Positions 1-8,939 of a stretch of 64,000 nt of DNA are shown in pieces. The notes below the pieces were generated by a model. It was not told the origin of the DNA. It searched no databases and saw nothing but the letters and a program-made list of their open reading frames with translations. The position numbers and the translations under genes were made by a program. The stretch covers positions 2,294,001-2,358,000 of the forward strand of contig NZ_CP087879.1 of assembly GCF_021442325.1 (NCBI RefSeq). Reading direction: 5' to 3'. This DNA is from Agromyces marinus. GTDB taxonomy: Bacteria > Actinomycetota > Actinomycetes > Actinomycetales > Microbacteriaceae. Numbering within the stretch: the stretch's first letter is position 1; each line of letters begins with the position of its first letter.

Positions 1-388
1 ACTCCAGATCGCCGGTCGCGTCCAGGTAGCGCACGAGGCTGTCGGCCGTCAGCGGCGGCTGAGACCGAGTGAGGTAGTACGAGCGGTTCCCGTTGAGGAC
101 CATCCCGAAGCGATCGATCATCGAGAGCTGGTTGACCAGGTGATCGCGCACGAGATCCGCGCGCCCGTGTTCGAGCATTCCCAGACTGATGAAATAGGTG
201 TCCCACCCGTACATCTCCGGGAATGCCCCTTCGCCGCCACCGGCCGTGCTGTACGGTCGGGGCAACTCGATCAGCGTCCCGCGTTCGTCGTTCGCGACAT
301 CCTCGGGGGTCGCGGTGGCCAGGTTCTGGTCCCACCAGGTCTCGACCAGGGCATCGAGCCCTCGCCACTCATCCGCACGATCCGCCAT
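1..388 (-). CDS. GH37 trehalase-family glycoside hydrolase, 3' part missing at window edge
   Basis: Only the first ~129 codons are present; the gene runs off the left edge. It starts with an ATG two bases after the sulfatase stop, so it is the last visible gene of the permease-permease-sulfatase operon. The fragment carries GH37 hallmarks: EMYGWDTYF near residue 60, matching the trehalase E-x-Y-x-WDSYF signature, and NGNRSYYLTRSQPP near residue 100, matching the second trehalase signature. There is no signal peptide, so it should act in the cytoplasm after import. Actinobacterial GH37 members are not all trehalases, and the repressor-controlled context with a rhamnosidase and a sulfatase argues for a different alpha-glycoside. 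The catalytic C-terminal half cannot be judged here. Confidence 0.8.
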   Translation of the reverse strand, partial: MADRADEWRGLDALVETWWDQNLATATPEDVANDERGTLIELPRPYSTAGGGEGAFPEMYGWDTYFISLGMLEHGRADLVRDHLVNQLSMIDRFGMVLNGNRSYYLTRSQPPLTADSLVRYLDATGDLE

Positions 389-390
389 GA

Positions 391-1890
391 TCAGGTCCGC
401 CCCACCACGGCAGGTGCCGCCATGGCGGCGACCAGTTCCTCCGTCAGCCGCAGGCGCAGGCCCATGTGGTCGGGGTCGTCGTAGAGGTTGGTCTGTTCGT
501 CCGGATCGACCTTCAGGTTGAAGAGCTCGCCGTACGCCTGGTCGCAGAACACGGTGAGCCGCCAGCCGTCGGCGGTGATGATCGTTCGTACCTGGTCGGC
601 GGGTGCGACGTAGCTCGTATTCGTCTCGATTGCAACGCGTTCGTGGCCACGCTCGGTGTCCAGGGTGGACTCGCGGATCGGCAGTGCCCGACCCTCACTG
701 TCGCCGGCGTCGACGCCGGCGAGTTCGAGCACCAGCGGCCGAACATCCAGGTGGCTGGTGAGCCCGTCGAACCGTCTTCCCTGTGCGACCCCTGGCCCTG
801 CAACGATCATCGGGCAGCGCACGGTCTTGTCATAGTGCCACGGCCCCTTCATGAGCAGACCGTGATCACCGATGACGTCCCCGTGGTCGGTCGTGAAGAT
901 GACGACCGTGTCTTCGACGAGGCCTCGCTCCGACAGCGCCTCGCGAATCCGACCGATCTGGTGGTCGACGAAGGCGCAGGACGCGAAGTAGGCAGCGCGA
1001 AGACGCAACCATGTCTCCCGATCGAAGGTCGAGAGTTCGAACTTCTCGTCTTGGAAGGCCGCATACTGCCATGGCCCGGTCGCCCGGTCCCACTCCTGGG
1101 GAATCGGGTCCGGGATGCTCCGCCAGTCGAACCGTTCAGCCCACTCGGCTGGCGGGTCGTAGGGGTCGTGCGGGTCGACGAAGGACACGTAGAGCAGGAA
1201 CGGGTCCTCCGACTCGCGGAGCTCGTCGAGCTGCGCGATCGCTCGGTCGGCGATCCACGTGCTCTGCTGCAACTCGGCGGGGAGGGGGGACGGTCGGAAG
1301 ATCCTTCGGTTGGGGGCCTGCATCAAGGGCTTCACGTGAGCATCGTGCGCGCGCTGCCATTCGTTCGTGAGATCGCGCCCATCCGGTGGGACCTCGCTGA
1401 GGTACGGCATGGGCCACGCCGTCGCGAGCGCGCGATCGTAGTACTCGGGATGCTCGGATTCGATCCAGTCCAGCCACGGACCGTGCCTCGTGTCCTCGGT
1501 CACCTCGACATGGTCGAACCCGAGATGGTCCAGGTCGGTCGGTGGATAGTTCGTGTGGGGCGTGAAGTGGAACTTCCCGATGCCGGTCGTGCGATATCCG
1601 GCCTTCCGGAGTTCATGGGTGAAGAACGGCATGTCCGGCCGCGGCTCGACGTCGTTCGCGACCATGCCGCTCACGATCGGAGATCGGCCGTTCATGATCG
1701 CGTTGCGGCTCGGCCCGCAGATCGGAATCGGCGTGTAGTGCCGCAGGTACGTCACCCCATCCTCCGCAAGCGAATCGAGGCTCGGTGAGACGCCCGGGAC
1801 GTCGCACCCGTAGGCACCGACCGATCCGGCGGCCCACTGGTCCGCAAGGATGACGACGATGTTCGGTCTCTTGCCGGCTTGCTCGCTCAC
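391..1890 (-). CDS. S1-family sulfatase (formylglycine-dependent), cytoplasmic
   Basis: 499 aa, type I sulfatase, which hydrolyses sulfate esters. The N-terminus PNIVVILADQ supplies the first metal-binding Asp. CGPSR at residues 58-62 is the C-x-P-S-R motif whose Cys is converted to formylglycine. TDHGDVIGDHG in the C-terminal half holds further metal and active-site residues. No signal peptide or lipobox is visible, so it should act on an imported sulfated sugar. The start is GTG at 1890, 5 bp after the stop of the upstream permease; the ATG at 1898 is out of frame. No formylglycine-generating enzyme lies in the window, so maturation must rely on one elsewhere. Choline or aryl sulfate substrates are possible, but the operon favours a carbohydrate sulfate. 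Confidence 0.85.
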   Translation of the reverse strand: MSEQAGKRPNIVVILADQWAAGSVGAYGCDVPGVSPSLDSLAEDGVTYLRHYTPIPICGPSRNAIMNGRSPIVSGMVANDVEPRPDMPFFTHELRKAGYRTTGIGKFHFTPHTNYPPTDLDHLGFDHVEVTEDTRHGPWLDWIESEHPEYYDRALATAWPMPYLSEVPPDGRDLTNEWQRAHDAHVKPLMQAPNRRIFRPSPLPAELQQSTWIADRAIAQLDELRESEDPFLLYVSFVDPHDPYDPPAEWAERFDWRSIPDPIPQEWDRATGPWQYAAFQDEKFELSTFDRETWLRLRAAYFASCAFVDHQIGRIREALSERGLVEDTVVIFTTDHGDVIGDHGLLMKGPWHYDKTVRCPMIVAGPGVAQGRRFDGLTSHLDVRPLVLELAGVDAGDSEGRALPIRESTLDTERGHERVAIETNTSYVAPADQVRTIITADGWRLTVFCDQAYGELFNLKVDPDEQTNLYDDPDHMGLRLRLTEELVAAMAAPAVVGRT

Positions 1891-1894
1891 GCTC

Positions 1895-2800
1895 TCATCC
1901 CTTGATCGAACCGGCGATGCCGTCCACGAAGTACTTCTGCAGCCAGAGGAAGACGACGATGACGGGAAGGACCGCGATCACCGCCGCAGCTGCGAGCCCG
2001 CCCCAATCGATCGTGTTCTCGCCGAAGAACGCATAGATGCCGACGCCGAGTGTTCGCAGCTCGGGCGCGTTCAGCGTGAACACCAGGGGAGTGAGGAAGC
2101 CATTCCACGCCCCGATGAAACTGAAGATCGCAACGGTCGCCGTCACGGGCATGGCCATGGGGAACATGACCGACCAGAAGGTACGGAAGTAGCCGGCGCC
2201 ATCGACCTTCGCCGCTTCTTCCATCTCTGCGGGGATGGTCGCGAAGAACCCCATGTACAGCAGGATCGGCATGACGTGGGCCGAGCCCGCTTCGGCGAGG
2301 ATGATCGCCATCAGCGAGTTGTTGAGCCCCATCGCGTCGATCAGCAGGTAGACGGGGATGATGGTGAATCCCTTGGGGAGGAACATCGACCCGACCAACG
2401 CGATGAGGATGATCGACTTGCCCGGCATACGGCCGCGCGCGAGCGCGTAGCCGGCGAGTGACGAGATCGCGATCGTCAGGAAGACCACGCTGATCGTGAC
2501 GATCACGGTGTTGAGCGTGTACGCGTCGAACTGGGCCTGGTTCCAGGCACGTTCGAAGTTCTCGGTGGTGAACTCCTGCGGGATGAGGTTCGCCCCGCCC
2601 AGGATCGTCTCCGACTGGGGGCGGATGCTGGAGACGACCGACCAGGCGTACGGGTAGAACCACAGGAACACCAGGGGCAGCATGATCAGGTGCGTCACCA
2701 GGCGGCCGGCTCGCCCCATCCGACTCCCTGCGGAGATCGACCGGAACCCGGTCGTGTGTCGGCGCCCGCTCACGCGCGGACGCGTCGCTGTCGAAGTCAC
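1895..2800 (-). CDS. CUT1 carbohydrate ABC transporter permease (MalG-like)
   Basis: 301 aa inner-membrane permease with a basic N-terminus, about six hydrophobic segments and the ABC-permease EAA loop EEAAKVDGAG, the contact site for the ATPase. This is the second permease of a sugar importer. The GTG start at 2800 forms a GTGA overlap with the stop of the upstream MalF-like permease. A much longer reading frame is open upstream, but it only overlaps the other permease and has no domain support. The gene lies inside an operator-controlled operon with a sulfatase and a GH37 enzyme, so the cargo is probably an oligosaccharide or glycoside. No ATPase gene is in the operon, as is usual for CUT1 systems served by a shared MsiK. 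Confidence 0.92.
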   Translation of the reverse strand: MTSTATRPRVSGRRHTTGFRSISAGSRMGRAGRLVTHLIMLPLVFLWFYPYAWSVVSSIRPQSETILGGANLIPQEFTTENFERAWNQAQFDAYTLNTVIVTISVVFLTIAISSLAGYALARGRMPGKSIILIALVGSMFLPKGFTIIPVYLLIDAMGLNNSLMAIILAEAGSAHVMPILLYMGFFATIPAEMEEAAKVDGAGYFRTFWSVMFPMAMPVTATVAIFSFIGAWNGFLTPLVFTLNAPELRTLGVGIYAFFGENTIDWGGLAAAAVIAVLPVIVVFLWLQKYFVDGIAGSIKG

Positions 2801-3810
2801 TTCGATCCCTCCAGACCGGCCGCTCGCCGACGTACTCGACGGACGATGATGAGTTGAACCAGCGAGAGCGCCATGATCACGACTCCGAAGAGCAGCGCTG
2901 CGGCTGAGGCGTACCCGAATCGGGGGATGAACTGCTCGGGGCTGAAGGCATAGCGGTAGATGTACGTGGCCACGATGTCCGTCGCGCCGTTGGGCCCGCC
3001 TGCGGTCATCGTCTGAACGATGTCGAAGGCGTTGAAGCTCGTGATGAAGGTCAGGAGGAGGATGATGATCGCGAACGGCATGAGCAGCGGAATCGTGATC
3101 GACCGGAAACTCGCGAACCGCCCCGCGCCGTCGATCTTCGCTGCGTCGTACAGCTCCACGGGGATCGTCTGGAGAGCCGCGAGCCAGTAGATCATCGTGA
3201 TCCCGAGGCCGCGCCAGGTCTCCACCGCGATGACCGTTGCGAGCGCGGTGGACGACGATCCGAGGAAGTTGACCGGATCCAGCCCGATGGCCTCCAGCGC
3301 GACGTTGATCGGCCCCCGGTTCGTGTCGAGCAGGACTGCGAAGACCAGCCCGACCACTGCCGTCGTGCTGACCACGGGGATGAAGATCAGCACACGGTAG
3401 ACGTTCCGGCCGAAGAGCTTGGGGTTGTTCAGGACGAGCGCGAAGAGCAGGGCGAGCGGCGCCTGGATGAAGACCGACGCGAACGCGAACCAGAAGGTAT
3501 TGCCGAACGAGTTCCAGTAGGCAGGGTCTGTGGCGGCTTCGATGAAGTTGTCGAGCCCGACCCAGTCCTCGAGGGGGCCGAATCCGTTCCAGTCGAAGAA
3601 GCCGTAGCCCCAGCTGGCGACGATCGGCCAGAGGGTGAAGAGGAGCAGCGTGATGACCATCGGGGCCACGAACAGGTAGTGCCACCGATGCGCCTTCATG
3701 CGCGACCAGAGGTCGTCGTTCTTCTTCCGTTCCGGTGGTCCCGGCGGTTCGTGCCCTTCGCTCAGCGCGTTGTCTGCTTCTGCGAGGTCGATCTTCTCGA
3801 TCGCGGTCAT
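2797..3810 (-). CDS. CUT1 carbohydrate ABC transporter permease (MalF-like)
   Basis: 337 aa permease. A polar ~40-residue cytoplasmic N-terminus precedes the first membrane segment (WHYLFVAPMVITLLLFTLWP), followed by about five more, with the EAA loop YDAAKIDGAG near residue 230. It pairs with the MalG-like permease downstream, overlapping it by 4 nt. It is the first gene of the leftward operon; the 230-bp upstream region carries a LacI-type operator. Unusually, no extracellular sugar-binding protein gene precedes it: the next gene upstream is the GH78 enzyme. The binding protein must be encoded elsewhere, perhaps beyond the left edge. Confidence 0.92.
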   Translation of the reverse strand: MTAIEKIDLAEADNALSEGHEPPGPPERKKNDDLWSRMKAHRWHYLFVAPMVITLLLFTLWPIVASWGYGFFDWNGFGPLEDWVGLDNFIEAATDPAYWNSFGNTFWFAFASVFIQAPLALLFALVLNNPKLFGRNVYRVLIFIPVVSTTAVVGLVFAVLLDTNRGPINVALEAIGLDPVNFLGSSSTALATVIAVETWRGLGITMIYWLAALQTIPVELYDAAKIDGAGRFASFRSITIPLLMPFAIIILLLTFITSFNAFDIVQTMTAGGPNGATDIVATYIYRYAFSPEQFIPRFGYASAAALLFGVVIMALSLVQLIIVRRVRRRAAGLEGSK

Positions 3811-3980
3811 GAGCGCCTACCGCACTCGCGCGACCTGAGGCGCGTCGTCGCGCAGCTCTCGTCGTGAACCTGCACCGAACTCTCCTTTGAATCTCGACAC
3901 CCCGCGGGTGACGTCAGCGACCCGCTCTCGACACGGAATCGAGATCTGCCACTACCGACCGGAGCTAGGCTAGCACTGAA

Positions 3981-3994
3981 AGATAACGTTGTCT
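3981..3994. promoter_or_regulatory. LacI-family operator, copy 1 (upstream of permease operon)
   Basis: AGATAACGTTGTCT is a 14-bp near-palindrome (6 of 7 pairs match) with the central CG typical of LacI-family operators. The 15-mer GATAACGTTGTCTAG (3982-3996) recurs exactly at 9850-9864, between the divergent aldolase and kinase genes. This copy lies 171 bp upstream of the first permease and just past the stop of the GH78 gene, so it should control the leftward transport/sulfatase operon. The LacI-type regulator encoded at 6713-7735 is the obvious binder; this is inferred from position and repetition. Confidence 0.75.
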
Positions 3995-4040
3995 AGGCTC
4001 GAGCACGGCAGGCTCCCGCCCTCACACGTGCAGTGCGGAC

Positions 4041-6716
4041 CTACTCCGAATCCACGGTGAAAAGGTACTCCCCCGCCCCCGCCTCGAAGGCGGCGACGCC
4101 GTCGCTCCACTGCACCGCCGCCACGCCGGCGACACCTGAGATCGGCACTCCACCCTCCGAAACGACGCTCGACGCAGTCGCGGGGATGCGCACAAGCGCG
4201 GTCGTCCCGACCGGAACGCGCAGTCTCAGGCTGAACTCCGCATCGCCGTCGCGCCACCACTCCACCGCGGCGACCCCGAACGGCGTTCGCAACTGCGCGC
4301 CTGCCGAGCTGAGCTGCTCGGTGGCCCTGGGGTCGACGCGGAATGTCCGGAATCCCTCGCTGGCAGGACGGATCCCGGCCACGTAGTGATAGAACCAGTC
4401 GTCGACGGTCCCGAGGAAGTAGTGCCCCCTCGAACGCGACTCGATCTTCCAGTGCTCCCAGAGGGATGTCGCGCCGTTGTCCAGCCAATACCCCCAGCTG
4501 GGGAACCGGGTCTGCTCGGCAAGAGCCACGGCCACGTCGACGTGCCCGTGCTCGGTGAGCACCGGAAGCAGGTACTTCGTCCCGAGAGCGCCGGTGTTGA
4601 GGGTCATGCCTCGCTGCCGCACGTCCCGGGCGATGGCGTCGGCCACCCTCTGCTCGGCACCGGACGGCACCAGGCCGAAGGCCAGGGCGAGGACGTTGTG
4701 CGTCTGTCGGAACCCCTCGTCGCCCTCGCCTCGAACGATGCCCTCGCGCTCGTCGTAGAAGGTCCCGATGAATGCCTCGCGCACCGCGGCGGCGGCATCC
4801 GCGAAGAATCGGCCGTCCGAGGGGCGCCCCAACCTCTCGGCGATGGCGTTCATCGACTTCGACATCACGTACAGGAATGCGGTGGCCGGCACTCGGCGGT
4901 CATCCGGGGGGTTCTCCCCGCGCGGGTCCGTCTCCGGGCTCACCCAGTCCCCGAGACTCGACGTTGCGATCCCACCCGGAGAGCGCGCCAGCTCGAAACG
5001 CACGTACTCGCACATTCCTTCGTAATGACGCTCGAGAGCGCGCGAATCCCCCGCATACCGGGCGAGCCAATCCGGGACGAGCACGTACGCCGAGTGCCAC
5101 GTCGGCGCGGGCCCCCAATCACCCCAGGAATCCGACGACGGGGCGATGACCTTCGGCGCGCCCCCATCGGAGCGTGTCGCTGCGATGTCGTCGGTCCACT
5201 TCGCGAACAACGCTGCGCAGTCGAAGTTCATCAGGAACATCTCGGCTCCGAGCATGCCGTCCCCGGTCCACCCGTTCTTCTCGAACATCGGGGTGTCGGT
5301 GGGGAGCCCCTGGAGGTTGTTGAGCATCGTGTCCCGAGCGATCCCGTGGATCCGATTCATGAGCGTGCTCGAACTCGCGAACCGGCCGGTCGTCTCGACG
5401 TCGGTGTGCACGACCTGCGCAATGACCGCGTCCTCGTCGAGGGAGGTTCCCGACGGCCATCCGTCGATCTGAACGAACTGGAAGCCCTTGTACGAGAAGG
5501 ACGGCGCCCAGGTCTCCCTGTCTCCGGTGCCGGCGAGAACGAACCTGTCCGTCTGGAAGCCGTCACCGAAGCGACCGTTGTTGCGCAGATCCACTCCACC
5601 GTCCGAGTCGAGCCGCTCACCGTAGGCGACCGTGACGGTCTCGCCTTCGGAACCCGAAACGCTCAGACTGACCCATCCCGCGACGACTCGCGGGAACTCC
5701 ACGATCCAGCTTCCCGATCGCGAGCGGGTGATGCGGTGCGGCCGCAGCTCCTCCACGACACGACTCGGTTGGCACGACTGGCGGACGAGGGCGCCCTTCG
5801 GCCCATCGCGGAGCGCGACCCTCGCCCACTCGCCGTCCAGGCACTCGGGATGCGCGAACTCCGGTACAGCGCGACGCGCGTCGTAGGTCTCGCCGCCGTA
5901 GACGTCGTCGCGCAGCGTCGGCCCGGGGGTCCACTTCCAGGTCTCGTCGGACACGACCCGGTCGACGCGGCCATCGCCATAGGTGATGACGAGCAGAACC
6001 CGGGCAACCGGTTCCGCGTTCCACGGTGCGGTGTGCCAGTCCCAGACGTTCGGGTTGCGCATGCCGTAGAAGCCGCGCCCCAGCTCGATGCCGATCGCGT
6101 TCCCGTTCGAGCGGATGGCCCCCCGAACGTCGTACGCAACGTACTCCACAGTGTGGTCGTAGTCCGTGAACCCGGGAGCGAGCACAGCATCCGTCACCGG
6201 AACGCCGTTGAGCAGGACGTTGGCGTACCCGCCCGCGGCGACGAACAACGTCGCCGAGTGAATGGTCGCGCCGGGCTCGACGTCGAAGCGTCTGCGCAGC
6301 AGGGGGGCTGGGCAGACGCCTTCGCTGCGCGCCGGCCCGCCGATCCACTTCGAGTCCATCCAATCCGCTTCGCCGAACAGCCCGGTCGTGAAGACCGCCG
6401 TCGCAGCCGCGCTGCCCATGGACGTCACCACGTCCAGAGACCACCGGTACTGCGATGCCGCGCGAAGCGGCGGCATGGGGCCGGGATCGGTGAACGGATT
6501 CGCCGAGAGAACGGTGCCGCTGTCCCAATCGGTCGAAGACTCGCCCTCCGGACCGATCCTGTCGACGGTGATCCGGTACGAGACCTGGACGAGTCCGCGG
6601 GCATCGGAGACGATCTCCCACGAGAACCGCGGACATCCGACGTCGATCCCGACGGGATCGCTCATGCCCTCGACCCGAAGCCGCCGGAGTTCGAATCCCT
6701 TCGCAGCGCCGCTCAT
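4041..6716 (-). CDS. GH78 alpha-L-rhamnosidase
   Basis: 891 aa, the usual size for bacterial GH78 enzymes with N-terminal beta-sandwich domains and an (alpha/alpha)6 catalytic barrel. Residues near 470-490 read DTPMFEKNGWTGDG, matching the GH78 D-x-P-x-x-E-x-x-GWTGD catalytic block with its general-acid Glu. SLWEHW further on matches the conserved SxWE(R/H)W block carrying the second catalytic Glu, and the trailing VDDWFYHYVAGI stretch is also typical. There is no signal peptide, so it should release L-rhamnose from imported glycosides inside the cell. The ATG start overlaps the repressor stop by 4 nt. Neighbours offer no RhaA, RhaB or RhaD, so the fate of rhamnose is unclear and a related 6-deoxyhexose substrate is possible. 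Confidence 0.9.
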   Translation of the reverse strand: MSGAAKGFELRRLRVEGMSDPVGIDVGCPRFSWEIVSDARGLVQVSYRITVDRIGPEGESSTDWDSGTVLSANPFTDPGPMPPLRAASQYRWSLDVVTSMGSAAATAVFTTGLFGEADWMDSKWIGGPARSEGVCPAPLLRRRFDVEPGATIHSATLFVAAGGYANVLLNGVPVTDAVLAPGFTDYDHTVEYVAYDVRGAIRSNGNAIGIELGRGFYGMRNPNVWDWHTAPWNAEPVARVLLVITYGDGRVDRVVSDETWKWTPGPTLRDDVYGGETYDARRAVPEFAHPECLDGEWARVALRDGPKGALVRQSCQPSRVVEELRPHRITRSRSGSWIVEFPRVVAGWVSLSVSGSEGETVTVAYGERLDSDGGVDLRNNGRFGDGFQTDRFVLAGTGDRETWAPSFSYKGFQFVQIDGWPSGTSLDEDAVIAQVVHTDVETTGRFASSSTLMNRIHGIARDTMLNNLQGLPTDTPMFEKNGWTGDGMLGAEMFLMNFDCAALFAKWTDDIAATRSDGGAPKVIAPSSDSWGDWGPAPTWHSAYVLVPDWLARYAGDSRALERHYEGMCEYVRFELARSPGGIATSSLGDWVSPETDPRGENPPDDRRVPATAFLYVMSKSMNAIAERLGRPSDGRFFADAAAAVREAFIGTFYDEREGIVRGEGDEGFRQTHNVLALAFGLVPSGAEQRVADAIARDVRQRGMTLNTGALGTKYLLPVLTEHGHVDVAVALAEQTRFPSWGYWLDNGATSLWEHWKIESRSRGHYFLGTVDDWFYHYVAGIRPASEGFRTFRVDPRATEQLSSAGAQLRTPFGVAAVEWWRDGDAEFSLRLRVPVGTTALVRIPATASSVVSEGGVPISGVAGVAAVQWSDGVAAFEAGAGEYLFTVDSE

Positions 6717-7735
6717 GCGGCCTCTGAACCGCGAAGGATCAACCGCGTCGGGAGCACCACGGTACGAGCCGGCGATGCGTCGCCAGCCAGGCGCGCCAGC
6801 AGCGTGTCGGCTGCAAGCGTTCCCATCGCCGCAATGTCCTGGGTGACGACCGAGGTCGCCGGTGTGCTGAGCACCGCGGCCTCGAAGTCGTCGAAGCCGA
6901 TCATCGGGAGGCGTCTCCCAAGGCTTCGGAACGCCATGAGCGCGCCGACCGCCGCTCGGTTGTTGGCCGCGAAGATCGCGTCGGCCGACTCGGTCTCGAC
7001 CACTCGTCGCACGATGTCCGCTGCCTGTTCGCTCGTGTGTGCACTGGTGAACACCGACTCGAGGTCCGGTTCGACGCCGGCGGCGCGGTGCGCCGAGAGA
7101 TAACCCTTGTGTCGCTCGCGGATCGTGAAGATGTCGAGGCCGTCACCCACGAATGCGATCCTGCGCGTCCCCTTCTCCAGCAGGAACGAGACCGCCTCCG
7201 CGGCGCCGCCGTCGTTGTCTGCCAGGATGCAGTCGGCGCTCGGGAACGCGCCCGGGCGGTCGACGAAGACCACGGGCGGCACCGGTGGTGGGATGGTGTC
7301 CCAATCGCGGGTCTGCGCCCGTGGCGGAACGATGATCATGCCGTCGATCCGCTGCTCCATGAGCCGATCGACGAGCTGGTCGTGGCGCGCACCGTCCTCG
7401 TCCGAGCTCACGGTGGTGAGCAGGTACCCCTCGCTTCGAACCCGCTCCTCGACCGCCCGAGCGATCGAGGAGTAGTACGGGTTCGCCAGGTCGCCGATCA
7501 CCAGAGCGAGCATCTTGCTCGTCCACCCGGGTCGGATGCTCGCCGCGGCGAGATTCCTCCGATACCCGAGCGAGGTGATCGCGTCACGGATGCGCTCGAC
7601 CAGGGTTGGATCGATGTTCGTCTCGCCGTTGACATAGCGGGACACCGTTCGCAACGCGACACCAGCTTCGCGCGCAACGTCGTTCATCGTGGGGTTGCGC
7701 CGCTTCGCGTTCGCTGGGCTCTCCGACTCACTCAT
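6713..7735 (-). CDS. LacI-family transcriptional regulator of the glycoside locus
   Basis: 340 aa. An N-terminal LacI helix-turn-helix (TMNDVAREAGVALRTVSRYV) is followed by the hinge region and a periplasmic-binding-protein-like effector domain (LALVIGDLANPYYSS onward). The start is the ATG at 7735, preceded by a GAGGGGAG ribosome-binding site; a longer open frame reaches 7867 but overlaps the oxidoreductase gene without domain support. It lies between the oxidoreductase and rhamnosidase genes and overlaps the latter by 4 nt, so it is probably autoregulated as part of the operon starting at 9799. Two near-identical operators in the locus are its likely targets; a sugar or sugar-phosphate intermediate would be the inducer. 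Confidence 0.92.
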   Translation of the reverse strand: MSESESPANAKRRNPTMNDVAREAGVALRTVSRYVNGETNIDPTLVERIRDAITSLGYRRNLAAASIRPGWTSKMLALVIGDLANPYYSSIARAVEERVRSEGYLLTTVSSDEDGARHDQLVDRLMEQRIDGMIIVPPRAQTRDWDTIPPPVPPVVFVDRPGAFPSADCILADNDGGAAEAVSFLLEKGTRRIAFVGDGLDIFTIRERHKGYLSAHRAAGVEPDLESVFTSAHTSEQAADIVRRVVETESADAIFAANNRAAVGALMAFRSLGRRLPMIGFDDFEAAVLSTPATSVVTQDIAAMGTLAADTLLARLAGDASPARTVVLPTRLILRGSEAA

Positions 7736-7790
7736 CGCGTCTCCCCTCGGGGTCGGGGCGACCGGCTCCGCCCAAGTCGATTGCGTGCCA

Positions 7791-8939
7791 TCACACGTCC
7801 ACGGCTCGCCCGGCCTCGTGTGAATCGATGGCCGCCCGGAAGATCCTATGAGTGAGCACCGCTTCACCGGGCGTCGCCGCGCCGAACCGCATCTGGAGCG
7901 CCCCGTCCCGCTCGGCGAGGTACACGGCCCACATCTGCAGGATCGAGTCGGAGAAGCCGAACTCGAAGTTCGCGCCGGTCACCGTGGGCCACACCGACTG
8001 GCTGCCGGAGTCGATGCGCTGCCAGACCTGCTCGACGCCGGTTCCCGGAACGTCGACGGTCGCGAAGATCTCGACCTGCTTGGGGTTCTTGCTGCTGAAT
8101 CGAACACCGCCATCGAGGCCGATCGCCTCGAACACCCACGTGTTCTTCTCGCCCGGGGCGATGCGCTTCGTCTCGGTCGTGAGCGGGAATTCGACCCCGT
8201 CGTGAACAGCGGTGCAATGCAGTACGGCGTTGTCCCAGGTGTCGCACACCGCCGGAGCACCGTGAGCGTCCGGGCGAGTCGAAACGATGTCCTGCAGCAC
8301 GCCGTAGACGCTGCGCGGTTCCCAACCGAGGCGGAGCGGAACGTGCCAGGCGTGCATGCCGAGATCGTTCATGACGCCGGCCTCGCCGCAGTATGCGCGC
8401 TGGCGCTTCCATCCGATCGGCTTCCGGACGTCGACATCGCTCGAATGCAGGAAGCTCGAGCGCGCTTCGACGATCCTGCCGAGCGCTCCGCTGCGCACAT
8501 AGTCGATGGCCATCTGCGCGCCGGGGAAGAACGGCATCTCACTCGAGCACCGAACGAACGACTCCGGGTGTTCATCCATCGCGTCCACGATCGCCTCAGC
8601 GGCGACGACGTCGATGCCGAACGGCTTCTCGGCGAGGAGGCCCTTGCCCGCCCTGATCACATCCGTGTAGATGCGCTCATGAAGGTCGTGCCGAACCGCC
8701 ACGTAGACGACATCGACTGCTGGGTCGGCGAGGAGATCCGCGTAGTCGGTCGTCTTGGTGGTCACCGACTCGATCCGATCGAACCAGTCCATCGCGCGGA
8801 CATCGATGTCGCACACCGCCGTGAGCCGCGGGCGCACCGGGTGGTCGACGAGGGCCGGCCAGCGCTGGATGGCAGCTGCGACCTCTCTGCCCATCAGGCC
8901 CGCGCCGATGATGGCGACGTTGACCTCGCGCACCGTCAC
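7791..8939 (-). CDS. Gfo/Idh/MocA-family oxidoreductase
   Basis: 382 aa. An N-terminal Rossmann fold (VAIIGAGLMG) is followed by the family's EKPFGID motif near residue 105, where the Lys-Pro pair is part of the active site, and a C-terminal alpha/beta substrate domain. The family oxidises or epimerises sugars and cyclitols with NAD(P), and some members (GH109, GH188) cleave glycosides by a redox mechanism. Which applies here cannot be told from sequence. The GTG start at 8939 overlaps the aldolase stop by 4 nt. It sits between aldolase and repressor in the leftward half of the operator-9849 divergon. Confidence 0.9.
   Translation of the reverse strand: MTVREVNVAIIGAGLMGREVAAAIQRWPALVDHPVRPRLTAVCDIDVRAMDWFDRIESVTTKTTDYADLLADPAVDVVYVAVRHDLHERIYTDVIRAGKGLLAEKPFGIDVVAAEAIVDAMDEHPESFVRCSSEMPFFPGAQMAIDYVRSGALGRIVEARSSFLHSSDVDVRKPIGWKRQRAYCGEAGVMNDLGMHAWHVPLRLGWEPRSVYGVLQDIVSTRPDAHGAPAVCDTWDNAVLHCTAVHDGVEFPLTTETKRIAPGEKNTWVFEAIGLDGGVRFSSKNPKQVEIFATVDVPGTGVEQVWQRIDSGSQSVWPTVTGANFEFGFSDSILQMWAVYLAERDGALQMRFGAATPGEAVLTHRIFRAAIDSHEAGRAVDV

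Noticed and set aside
466..1788. 440-codon open frame opposite the sulfatase gene
   Set aside because: Antisense shadow; the sulfatase frame carries the catalytic motifs.
4386..7103. A 905-codon open frame antisense to the rhamnosidase and repressor genes
   Set aside because: Shadow frame of low complexity without motifs; the opposite strand holds clear GH78 and LacI domains.
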